This document shows, in pieces, positions 47,228 to 57,118 of a DNA stretch of 64,000 bases. This DNA is from Citrus sinensis. Taxonomy: Eukaryota > Streptophyta > Magnoliopsida > Sapindales > Rutaceae. A model generated the notes under the pieces. That model was not told where the DNA came from and ran no database searches. It was given only the letters and a program-made list of their open reading frames with translations. The number at the start of each line of letters is the position of its first letter. The stretch's first letter is position 1. Where the stretch lies: the NCBI RefSeq assembly GCF_022201045.2, contig NC_068557.1, positions 24,405,501 through 24,469,500 on the forward strand, in the 5' to 3' direction. The position numbers and the translations under genes were made by a program.

Positions 47228-48109
47228 CAGTGGCGGACCCAGAAATTTTATCTAGGAGGGGCTTAGTATAATACAATTAAAAAAAATTCACTAACAAGTG
47301 CTAATATTAACCGGCATGCGGCTGTTTTAACTTAACAAAGGTACTCAGTTCGAGATTTGGGAATGCAATTACGTTAAATACTTGTTGGGAGAATTTTACC
47401 GCCTTAGTGGTCCTACCCGGCTCGTATATAAATTAGTCAGGGCTCAATGTGGTCTTTGGATACCAGATGATTTAATAAACTGAAAAAAAATTCAAACAAA
47501 AACAAGTGCCAAATTATTGAACTTCATTGAATTAATAATTTTCAACACATTAATGACTATCCTCGACTCATTTTCAGTTTTTTAAAAATTACATACTATA
47601 ATAATTTCATTATCATCTTAATCAACAATTTGAAATTTTGTTGTTTTCATGCAATGACTTAAATTAGAACAATTATTTGAGGCAAAAAAAAAAAGGTTAT
47701 CACAAATAGTAAGAAATTTAGTTGATCAAATAACTCTAACTCAACTAGTCGTGTTTAATTCATATGAGAAAATCTTAATACTTCATTCGTTTTTTATTTG
47801 AATGTGATAAAAAGACCGTGCAATTTTATTTTTGAAAGAGTGATGAAACCAGTTGGCTAATTAAAAAGATAAAAACCAATTAATTTTACCTTGATATTTT
47901 TGAAAATTTAAAGTTATAAGATGACACTTATGTCAATCAATTAAATATTCACTTAAACACTACTTTCAAGTCTAGTACATATATAACAAACTAAAAAATG
48001 AGCCAAACATAAAAAATATTTTCAAAGGAAATTTTTTAAATCAACCAATTATAATACATATTTAAATAAATTTCAAAGCTCAGGAGGGGCTTCACTAGGT
48101 CCGCCCATG
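47228..48109. mobile_element. non-autonomous hAT-like element, 882 bp
   Basis: Ends CAGTGGCGGACC and GGTCCGCCCATG are inverted (10 of 12). Flanks CATATGAG (47220-47227) and CATACGAG (48110-48117) agree at 7 of 8. Sub-terminal aggaggggctt occurs at both ends but in direct, not inverted, orientation. No transposase. Confidence 0.75.
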
Positions 48110-48117
48110 CATACGAG

Positions 48118-49150
48118 CCCTTCTAGAGAAGAGCTACCACTCCACTCCTTGATTGAATTTTTTTATCTATTTTCTGACTAAAATTATTTATAATAGATTT
48201 TTTTTATATTCATACTCGTGTCTGGTAGATTGTGATATAATATTATTTAAAACAAAAACGTAACAAAAAAAAATTATTTCTTTATCATATCGGTCATTCA
48301 GAATTTAGAGAAGTCCCTACAAAATCTTCCCACTGAAATTTTGGGATGATAAAACGCAGCGATCTTGATTTATATTTTACCCACAATAATACAAGTTGAC
48401 AAAGATATGGGTGTCCTTCTAGAACCCGAATAATTTAACTTATCTTTTGGTTGGTGATCATGGGTGGACGTGTCATGCATGAATCAGTGAACCAATAAAT
48501 CTGCCGGCTGGTGAAGAAACAATTCATCAGTTAGTACGAATCACTCAAGAGTAACGATATAAATATTTTAAAATTTATGATGTGTTATTTATTGAGGGCT
48601 TAGATAATTTTAAAACAAATTAAGTGAATTAATGAATTAATTATATTTTTCATTAATTAATTGATGAATGCCACGTAATTTAGTAAGTGAGTCAAATTCA
48701 ATGAGATAGATATTAATAAAAAAAAATATAGCTTCAAAAAACTAATATAAAAAATTTCATACCAAGAAGCTACAAATATACTTGAGAAGTTAGAAATACT
48801 TTGGCTTCAACAAGAAGATGTTTATGCTGACCAATTAATACGTACCTGCAAGTTGAAAGATGTGATTGCAACTTTAAAGAACAAATAATTGTCACAAGCA
48901 ACTTTAGAAAGATATTTTATTTCATCTTAATTATTTAATGTAACATGACATATATTTTTGAAATATTATTACTATGTGGAGGTAAGTTTATTGATACGAG
49001 ACCTACAAAAAATATAACTAATTACAATGTAAAGTTTATTCTTAATTATAAGGGGTCCCAAGTTGGGACCACAATTTTTTATTATTATGAGGGAGTTATT
49101 TGTATATAGAGTATTCATATTTGGAGGTTCTATATATATAACTGCAACAC
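48118..49150. other. intergenic, no gene seen
   Basis: AT-rich; short open stretches near 48770-48890 have no recognisable family. Confidence 0.5.
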
Positions 49151-49159
49151 TTCTAAATC

Positions 49160-50050
49160 TATCACAAATTTACAATTTGTAACATTCATCCACTAAATCA
49201 TTATCGTCCATTAGAAAATTAATAGAATTGTACAAATTGATCATTTTGCCCTACAAACTCAATTTAACATAAAAAATGTGTAGGGAAATTTTCAGTTATA
49301 TACCCTAATTTTACCATGATATTAAAAATATTATAAAAGTTCGAACTTATTTAATTTTACACCCTAAGTCTGTAATTTATATCAATTGTCCACCAAAATG
49401 TTAACACTGTTAGAATATTTGACAGAATTTAAATAAAATGGCCATTTTACCTTACGCTTGAATTCAAGGGAATTTTTATCTTGCGCCATAATAATAATAA
49501 AAATTATTTATTTTATTCTCAAGTCAAATTTAAGGAATAGATTGATTGGATGTTTATGAATAAGGGGTAGGATAATTTTTGGATTTAGCTTGATTATTTA
49601 AATTTGTGAAGATAAATTGAGAAGACAAACTAGAATTTTTTAATTAAGGAAAAAATAGAGATTTTAGTGCATTTAACTCAATATTGGTTACAAGCAATAG
49701 TGTTTTTACTTTTTTATTTTAAACTATTATTTTATTTTGTATTTAGTAGGTTAAATGTTTGAATTACCCTTGTGACGTCATCAATTAGAAACAACGGTGA
49801 ACTTTTTGGTGGATAGTTGATATAAATTATAAATTTAAAGTGAAAAATTGAACAAATTTAAATTTTTTAAATATTTTTAATAGTATAATAAATTTAAGAT
49901 GGATGATTGATAATTTTTCTTTTATTTGGCACGTTAAATGTCTAAATTAGCTTTGTGATGTCATTATTTTTTGACAGAAGCCAACGGCTTGGTGAATGAA
50001 CAATACAAATTGTAAATTTTAGTTGAATGAATGGTACAACTTGAAAATGT
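49160..50050. repeat. large imperfect foldback element, about 0.9 kb
   Basis: The left arm (atttacaatttgtaac.ttcat...ctaa, then ttaccatgatattaaaaatatt, taatttatatcaattgtcca and ccaaaatgttaac) recurs as reverse complement in the right arm at about 49780-50040 in the opposite order. Arms are a few hundred bp and diverged. No coding region, no clear target-site duplication. Confidence 0.6.
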
Positions 50051-50364
50051 TATATTATTTTTTTGTAACAACAATAATTTAAGAGTTTGTGGCTAATAAT
50101 TTCCTTCTGTACGCAGTAATTAATTAAGAGCCATAAAATTATGGCCAGAGCCCAGAAGGGCTGGCAATATTGTCGAGACGGGCTGGCTCAATTGTCGTGA
50201 CACGCATGCATTGTGGGACATCATAAGGATAAAATTAATTTAAATCTGATATTTCGGGAGAGAAATTTAGAACGAGAGTCCTCATTTTTAAGAAAATAAA
50301 GGGTAAAATTAAAAGATAACGAAGGATTATTTATTTTCATAAAATTAGATAAAACACACTAAGT

Positions 50365-50740
50365 TTATAGGTGGTTGAAACTTGAAAGTGCCAAGAATAT
50401 GTGAAGCATTATCTCTCGAGTACCGCTAACCATAAAATCCAAATATTCATTTGGAACTGGGACGTCGCCGTTTAGTTTCTCAGATTCAACACACATACTT
50501 TCTTCTGGAGTAACTTTAATGACTGGTTTCAGGCCACCTCTTGTTAGATAAATCAATAATTGTGAAATTAATTGGAAATTAAAATACTTTAGCGTCAGGC
50601 TTCCAAATCTTGCTCGGTGGAGGCAGCAGTGATCCAGTCACCTTCATGAACATCAACTGTCTTCATGTGGATATGGTGAGGACTGGCGTTGCAGAGCTTG
50701 TTATATACTTTTATCCACATCTTAAAGAATTTGTTTCCAT
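50365..50740 (-). pseudogene. MLP gene remnant
   Basis: On the - strand 50740-50586 reads KVYNKLCNASPHHIHMK and VDVHEGDW (exon 1 from its middle), then loses the conserved W-x-Y end and meets a stop. 50545-50430 reads GLKPVIKVTPEESM, EKLNGDVPVPNEYLDFMVS, as exon 2 from its middle. The start, the splice junction and about 45 residues around it are missing. VDVHEGDW and the C-terminal half resemble copies 3 and 4. Confidence 0.8.
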
Positions 50741-51803
50741 TTCTATATAACCATGATTCTCACAAATAATTTACAGAGAAATTATTTTAAAATCCTCCGA
50801 AAATTAAAGCTACTAAGTATGTACGTAGCAAATTTCATTGATCTCCCCATTATTATATATCTTTTATATAGTGATGGTGTACTATTCTTGTGTTAATTTG
50901 TGCATCTATCACTGCTGTATTTAAAATCCAGTGATATTGCAAATCATCATCATAGATGTATTATATACGGATCAGACGGATCTGACCATGTGGTGATTCA
51001 ACTTGAAATTTAATAAAATTATATACCTCTCGTTATTTGATGAAAAAGAAAGAAAATTTTAGGATTTACCAAATGTGCCTTAGATGCTATTTTATGTTAC
51101 GTTAACATAAATCTTAATCCCTATCAAAAAAAAAAAAAAACATAAATGTTAATCAAACGACTCCCACTATATATACGGAGTGATTCTAAAATCCATTTTC
51201 AAGAAATACATTTGAAAAAAAATTTATCAATTTCCTATATGTACCAAAACAATATTGTGATTCACTAATAATTTAAAAATGTTCAAGTTGATACAATTAA
51301 TAATTTTATCATTTTCTTCTATTTCCCTCTCTTTTTTTTTTTTAATTATGTATTGATAGGTGATTCATCATGAAATTTCTTAAGAATGTACATGTATCTA
51401 TCACAACGTTATGAAGAAATCTCTTAAGATTTACCAAATTTGTATACGGTATATGTTTTCAGAGTAAAACTAAAATTGAACATGTGTTTATAATGAGAAA
51501 TATAAACACAGAAAAACTTCCCGGCCCGATGAGATAAGCCTCGGATAATGCTAATCTTATTAATTAATAATTTGAACACGCCACACAATTACATACTTCA
51601 AACAACGCAGAGCTATTTCTAAAAAGCACAGACTAATTAACATCATCATCGCTCACACAATACAGATACTCACATGATCACATAAACCAAATTTATTTTT
51701 CTTTAATGCATACTCTTGGAATTTATTGCATACAATATTCCAAGCTATATATATATATATATATATATATACATACATATATACACAGAGCTCCCAAAAG
51801 ACA
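50741..51803. other. intergenic / 3' flank of MLP copy 3
   Basis: Parts of 51050-51540 resemble 57880-58460, and 51555-51720 resembles 56165-56310 (3' flank of copy 4), showing that flanks were duplicated with the genes. A (TA) run of about 26 bases at 51745-51770. Confidence 0.6.
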
Positions 51804-52519
51804 TCAATTCTGCTCTTCCTTGAGAAGATGTGCATCAATATTTTTGGTGAGATCTGTCACAAAATCTACATATTTGCTTGGTGTTGGACCATCCTCCTGC
51901 AATTTTTCATATTCCCAAATCCATTTGACCAAGCTACCTTCACTCTTTGGAATGACTTTAATAATCACCTTGTAGCTCTTAAAATGCTTCATTAAATCTC
52001 CCTCAATCACAACCATGGTAACTGTCTTGTTTTCTGGGTCTAGTTCGACCTTTTCCTTCATTTTCTCAACTGTTCCATCTGTGCCATATCATAAGAAGAA
52101 AGAGAAAAGAAAATTCCCTTTCAATGCGCACTGTTTTTTTTCTTTATATATATATAATTAATGAGCAGACCAATCAGAGTCTTAGCTGTAGGATCAATAT
52201 TAGAAATTGAAAAAGAAAAAGAAGATTATAACTAATTAATTTAACACTAAAAACAATCTAGGAAGATTTTCATAAATATGATACTAAGCATGCAGGTTAA
52301 GTGAGGTTAGAACACGCCATTGACATGTATACCTGCAGAAAAAGTCCAGGATTTGACAGAGCCATGTCTCTCCCAGTCACCCTCATGAACTTCAACTCCA
52401 TGTAAATTACCGAGAGACATGTTTGGCACCGTATGTGCCTTGCTGCTAAATGTGTTGTAGAACTTATCAGCAGGAGATTTGATCTCCACTTCAGTTTCCA
52501 TCTTACCAACTAAAGCCAT
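51804..52519 (-). CDS. MLP: MLP-like protein (Bet v 1 family), cluster copy 3, 153 aa
   Basis: Exons 52519-52333 (187 nt) and 52078-51804 (275 nt), phase-1 GT-AG intron of 254 bp, 153 residues. Begins MALVGKMETEVEIKSPADKF; the loop reads VEVHEGDWERHGSV (the usual W-G is W-E here); exon 2 has EKVELDPENKTVTMVVIEGD, IKVIPKSEGSLVKWIWEYEK and the C-terminal helix VDFVTDLTKNIDAHLLKEEQ. Same fold and likely ligand-binding role as the other copies; most like copy 4 in exon 1 (MALVGK, VHEG). A hAT-like element begins 112 bp upstream of the ATG, where the other copies have their TATA box; a second TATA-like word (ctatatattc) lies about 40 bp upstream. Confidence 0.92.
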
Positions 52520-52630
52520 ATTAATATTCTATTTTAATTGGAAAAATATTTGAACAGAATATATAGCAGCAATAGCTCTTGATTTGCAGGCTGCTTGTGA
52601 AGGAAATGAGCTTGGTGGATCCTCTTAAAT

Positions 52631-53565
52631 AAGGATGGTAATGGGTATCACCCGCTGTGGGTTTGTCATTACTAAATCCGCACCTGAAAAAAAATTAAAT
52701 TAATAAATTCACCCACAACTCGCAATAGGTTTTTATTTTTTTAAAAACAAATCTGCTCACTGTAAGTTTTAACAATTATCAAATCCACTAACCCGCAGCG
52801 GATTTTTTTCTGTGTTTTGTCATAAAAAAATCGCAAATATTAAAAAAATACTTTTGATAATATATAAAAAATTAAATTATATAATTCAAACTATAAATTT
52901 ATAACAATAGTCTAAAAAATCTGCGTACAATACTCAATTCTAGATTTTATCAATGTAAATCAGGAATTACGATTTCAACATTAAAACAAATACACAAAAT
53001 ATATTAATTTAACATAAAATATTAATTTCTAGTAAATCATCATCACTAATAGCAATGCATTGCTCCATCTTTTAAACAATATACAAGTATTATCAATAAT
53101 ATTAACAAGTAAATTTTGTACAACTATTGTTAACAATTAACTAAACAAATTAAAATCTAACTTTAGTAAGCAATCATTAAGCTCAAGTCATTAAAGTAAA
53201 ACAAACCAAATCAATCAATTAAAATAAAATATTAGTAAATTAAACTCATAAATTAAAAAATTTCTAGTTGTTAAAAGCATATTTTATGTGTGTAAGTATG
53301 TATGTTGCGGTGAGATAGGTTAAGTTTAGGATTAAGAACTTTAACTTACATATGTTTATGATTAAATTTTTTAATGTAATTTTTGTGATTAAAATTAATA
53401 TTATAAATAATTTACAATAAAGTATACGGATTGGTGGATGCCTACTGAGGTATCCAGTAATTTTTTTTTTTTTCAAATATCACAATAGTTTTTAATTTGA
53501 AACATCAAACTCTCCTGCAACTCACAAAGGCGAACTTTGCCGGCTGATGCATTTTGCTATCCCTA
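52631..53565. mobile_element. non-autonomous hAT-like element in the MLP copy 3 promoter, 935 bp
   Basis: Flanked by a perfect 8-bp duplication TCTTAAAT (52623-52630 and 53566-53573). Left end aaggatggtaatgggta, right end gcattttgctatcccta, loosely inverted. AT-rich interior without transposase. Confidence 0.8.
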
Positions 53566-53573
53566 TCTTAAAT

Positions 53574-54200
53574 GATAATAGATGCATTACTACCCCACCA
53601 GTTTGAATTTTCCGATTGCATGGAGCCATGGATGGTTTGTGGCGGAAAATTCATCCACGCGTGTTATAAATATTACAATTAAACAGAATATGTGGAAATA
53701 ACACGAGCCCATCATGATCATGAATATCAGGCCGGTCGAGTTCTAATAAATTTTGTCATGTGCTCGCATTATCGGAACAATATAATAATAGCACAGGTAC
53801 TTAATTAAAATTTCTGAAATAATGTTGAAAATAGAAAATGCAATCGACAATTGCTTCAATAATTGTTGTGTTAATTACTACACTGATGGGATATATTAAT
53901 AATTTTCATTTGGTGGTGCACAGACAAGCACACCGTTGAAAAAATAAATATGCCTTTTAATAATGTGTGTGTAACTGTGTATATATACACCCACACGTAT
54001 GTACGTGTCGGCAAAAATGGTAATCCAAATCTCGATTGCCTTTCATTTATTTGGAACTTTAGGAGGGTATATTGATTATGGTGAGTCTAAGTAACAATAA
54101 CCTGCCTATCCATCAAATTAAAATAAAAATTAATGAGGACCAAAAGATTTTTCCAAGTCATATATAATCAATCTATGCACATAAAAAACGATCACAAATA
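53574..54200. other. intergenic, no gene seen
   Basis: Former upstream region of MLP copy 3, now displaced by the hAT-like element. No reading frame of note. Confidence 0.5.
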
Positions 54201-54669
54201 TGTTGAAAAGTCAAAGACTTTTGGTGAGTTTATTCAAATTGGTTGAAAAAGAAAATGTAAGCCACATACATAATTGAAAAATTGGTCAAAGTTGGCACCG
54301 ACCCTTAACAATTTGAAAGGAGCTCAAAACTTTTGCTTTGAAAATGGCAAGGCTCAGCTATAAATAAAGGAGCGATCATTCGTTCTAAGCATCCTTAAAA
54401 TTTGTTAAGCTTATAAGTTTTTAAACTTTTGAGAGTTCCGAGAGTATGAGCAATTGGAGAGTATGTGTGAGAGTACTGGGTGTATTTGAGTTATGGGAAA
54501 GTGAAGTTTCTTTACTAAAATTTGTACTCAAATAATTATTAATAATATAATTATTTTTCTCTTACTCCCGTGGACATAGGCACTAGGCATATTGCCGAAC
54601 CACGTAATTCTTGTTTCTTTTTTTTTTGTGATTATTTGGTGTGCTTGATTCTGCATTCCGCGCACAACA
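54201..54669 (+). repeat. 5' LTR of the rearranged element
   Basis: 469 bp, TGTTGAAAAG...CGCACAACA, with a TATA-like ctataaataaagg at about 54359-54371 and cgaaccacgtaattctt near the end. Confidence 0.88.
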
Positions 54670-54671
54670 AG

Positions 54672-54683
54672 TGGTATCAGAGC
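54672..54683 (+). promoter_or_regulatory. primer-binding site of the rearranged element
   Basis: TGGTATCAGAGC, complementary to initiator tRNA-Met, two bases after the LTR. Confidence 0.88.
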
Positions 54684-54969
54684 CGACGGTTCATACTTGG
54701 GGGGATACGGTATTGTTCCCATATACGGAACTATTCACAAATACGTTGGAGATGTCCATTTGTATTTGGGAGACAGTCTATTGTAAGTAGTGTGTATTTT
54801 TGCATGTCGAGGAAAGTTCTGTCAACAAGGCGATAAGAGTCTAAGGATTCTGGTTTTTAATTGGGACCGAATTCTCATCCAATCTCATGGGAACTTTCAT
54901 GGTGCATTTATTCACACGAAATTAACATCATAGAGATTGTTTTTCAAGTGGAAATAGTTCGTTGAGAAA

Positions 54970-55200
54970 ATGGTAGAAGATGAAACTTCTAGAATTAGGG
55001 AGAGATCTACCGAGATTATTTCAGGAGATATTTCAGCTGGGAGGCGAGATTTGTTAAATCGCTATTTAGCACATGTTATAGGAGGTCAAAAGATCAATGT
55101 TGAAAAATTTGATGGGAAAATCAACTTCGGCATGTGGAGGCACGAAGTTATGGAAGCCCTTATTCAAATCGATCTTGATGTTGTTCTGAAAAATAAAGGA
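54970..55200 (+). pseudogene. truncated copia gag
   Basis: Begins MVEDETSRIRERSTEIISGD and reaches the typical gag start INVEKFDGKINFGMWRHEVM, EALIQIDLDVVL. It then runs into the inverted LTR, where the frame continues by chance to 55281. No zinc knuckle or enzymes. Confidence 0.8.
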
Positions 55201-55608
55201 CACAAGAATTACGTGGTTCGGCAATATGCCTACGTCCACGGGAGCAAGAGAAAAATAATTGTATTATTAACAATTATTTAAGTAAAGAACCTCACTTTTT
55301 CATAACTCAAATATACTCAGTACTCTCACACACACTCTTCAATTGTTCACACTCTCAGAACTCTCAAAAGCTTAGAAACTTATAAGCTTAACAAATTTTA
55401 GGGATGCTTAGAATGAATGATCGCTCCTCTATTTATAGCCGAACCTTGCCATTCATGTTTGCCATTTTCAAAACAAAAGTCTTGAGCTCCTTTCAAATTG
55501 TCAAGGGTCGATGCCAACTTTGGCCAATTTTTCAATTATGTATGTGGCTTACCTTTCTTTTTTTAACCAATTTGAATAAATTCACCAAAAGTCTTTGACT
55601 TTTCAATA
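55190..55608 (-). repeat. inverted LTR copy inside the element
   Basis: Reads on the - strand from tattgaaaagtcaaagac (55608 downward) through ctataaatagaggagcgatc to cgtaattcttgtgtc, matching the 5' LTR but lacking its last 45 bp or so. It is preceded on that strand by ccgaggtggagaat, a polypurine tract, so it has the structure of a 3' LTR. Confidence 0.85.
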
Positions 55609-55611
55609 ATT

Positions 55612-55910
55612 CTCCACCTCGGTGAAGATTTGTCCAAATCTGAGCCGACTACCAATAGATTTTCATCCCTAAAGTGGCTGCATCTCTATGAGTGCCTACG
55701 TACCCAAAATTTGGGATCAAACCAACTGTAGTTCAAAATTCTCCAAACTTAATGCATTCGAAGAATTTGAATTAGTTTCAAAAATTTTGAATTACGGTTG
55801 GCTTGATCCCAAATTTTAAGTATGTAGGCAGTCACAGAGATGGAACCACTTTGAGGATGATGATCCATTAGTAGTCGGCTCAGATTTGGACAAATCTTCG
55901 CCGAGGTAAA
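55612..55910. repeat. palindrome of 3' internal sequence
   Basis: Two arms of about 145 bp (55612-55755 and 55765-55910) are reverse complements, diverged by some 15-20%. Both carry gtagtcggctcagatttgga and caaatcttc[ag]ccgagg. The joint is near 55760. Confidence 0.8.
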
Positions 55911-55924
55911 AAATTGGAACAAAT

Positions 55925-56078
55925 CTTTACTCAAATTTGTACTAGAATAATTGTTAATAATACAATTATTTTTCTCTTATTCCCGTGAACGTAGGCATAT
56001 TACCGAATCACGTAATTCTTATACATTTATTTTTCTATGATTATTTAGTGTGCTTGATTCTGGATTCCGCGCTCAACA
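55925..56078 (+). repeat. 3' LTR, internally truncated
   Basis: Only the last 150 bp or so of the LTR, from ctcaaatttgtactagaata to ccgcgctcaaca, directly followed by the AAATA duplication. Confidence 0.8.
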
Positions 56079-56430
56079 AAATACATATCCCTAAAGCAAT
56101 CGCAATTAATACCATGTTTCATGAAGGAAGCAGGAAGCAGCCACGGTCGGATGCTGCCAGTTTTATTTATTAATAATCTGAACACACCATACAATCACAA
56201 ACTACAAACAACGCATGCAGTACTAGTTCCAAAGCACACTACTAATTAACATCACGATCATCTCTCACACAATAGACATACTCAGATCACATATATATAT
56301 ATATACCAAATTGAAAGCAACCCAACTAACAACCTGAGGGTCTCAAGTTTCTTTATTAAACAAACAGCAACCAAGGTAATATGTTTTTAGAAAAAGGATA
56401 TGCCGTTTTTGATTTTTTACTATGTGTTAT

Positions 56431-57005
56431 TTATCCCTTGGTGATATGGTCAGCAACATCTTTAGTAATGCTGACCATAAAATCAACATATGCAACTGGG
56501 TCCGGAACGTTGGCGTTTAACTTCTCATATGCAATGCTACAAGTTGCGATGCTTCCAGCACTGCCATCCCCTTTTGGAGAAACTTTATAAACCGGGAGCC
56601 AGCTTTTGAAATGCTTGAATACATCTCCCTCTAGGCCAATAAGAGTCACTGACATATTTGCATCGTCATGCTCTACCTTCTCTTTAAATGTCTCAGTTCT
56701 TCCTTCTGCATGCATGTTTAAATATTGTTCGTCGTAATCATATGTATACGAGTTAGAAAAATATATAATTCAAATTAAATTAAATCAAATTATAAGACAG
56801 GATTGCTTAGTTCATTACCAACACTATACGTCCAGAGCTTGACAGAACCATGGTGATGCCACTCCCCTTCGTGCACGTCAACAGCCTTAATGTTTGCAGG
56901 AGATGCGGTTGGGACGTGGTAGCTTTGTTTTTTCCAGATATGGTAAAATTTCTCAGCTGGTACTTCGATTTCTATTTGTTTCTCTATCTTACCAACTAGA
57001 GCCAT
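56431..57005 (-). CDS. MLP: MLP-like protein (Bet v 1 family), cluster copy 4, 153 aa
   Basis: Exons 57005-56819 (187 nt) and 56705-56431 (275 nt), phase-1 GT-AG intron of 113 bp, 153 residues. Begins MALVGKIEKQIEIEVPAEKF; the loop reads VDVHEGEWHHHGSV, with two His where others have Gly-Lys or Glu-Arg; exon 2 holds EKVEHDDANMSVTLIGLEGD, VYKVSPKGDGSAGSIATCSI and YVDFMVSITKDVADHITKG. The WHHHG loop is unusual for the family and could alter ligand or metal contacts; that is inference. TATA box about 105 bp upstream of the ATG. An in-frame ATG upstream (57038) exists, but the family start is MALVGK. Confidence 0.92.
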
Positions 57006-57109
57006 ATCTGTATGTCTTACTGGAAATTTAATTATCACAAGGTATTGATATTCTGAGAAATTAACGTGTATATAGAAGGCAGTGCATTGAGAAGATGACT
57101 TACCCTCTC

Positions 57110-57118
57110 TTTATATAG
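57110..57118 (-). promoter_or_regulatory. TATA box of MLP copy 4
   Basis: On the - strand ctatataaa (with agagaggg following), about 105 bp upstream of the ATG at 57005. Confidence 0.65.

Larger units (their letters stand above)
54201..56078 (+). mobile_element. copia-type LTR element with an internal inverted LTR, 1878 bp
   Basis: Bounded by a perfect 5-bp duplication AAATA (54196-54200 and 56079-56083). Order: 5' LTR (+, 54201-54669); primer-binding site; leader; 5' part of gag; an LTR in reverse orientation (about 55190-55608); a palindrome made of two inverted copies of the 3' internal end and polypurine region (55612-55910); and a 3' LTR lacking its first 300 bp or so (55925-56078). No pol genes, so it is non-autonomous. 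One TSD around the whole says it arrived as one unit. Confidence 0.85.

Noticed and set aside
55200..55281. C-terminal extension of the gag fragment
   Set aside because: These codons are reverse-complement LTR sequence, read by chance.
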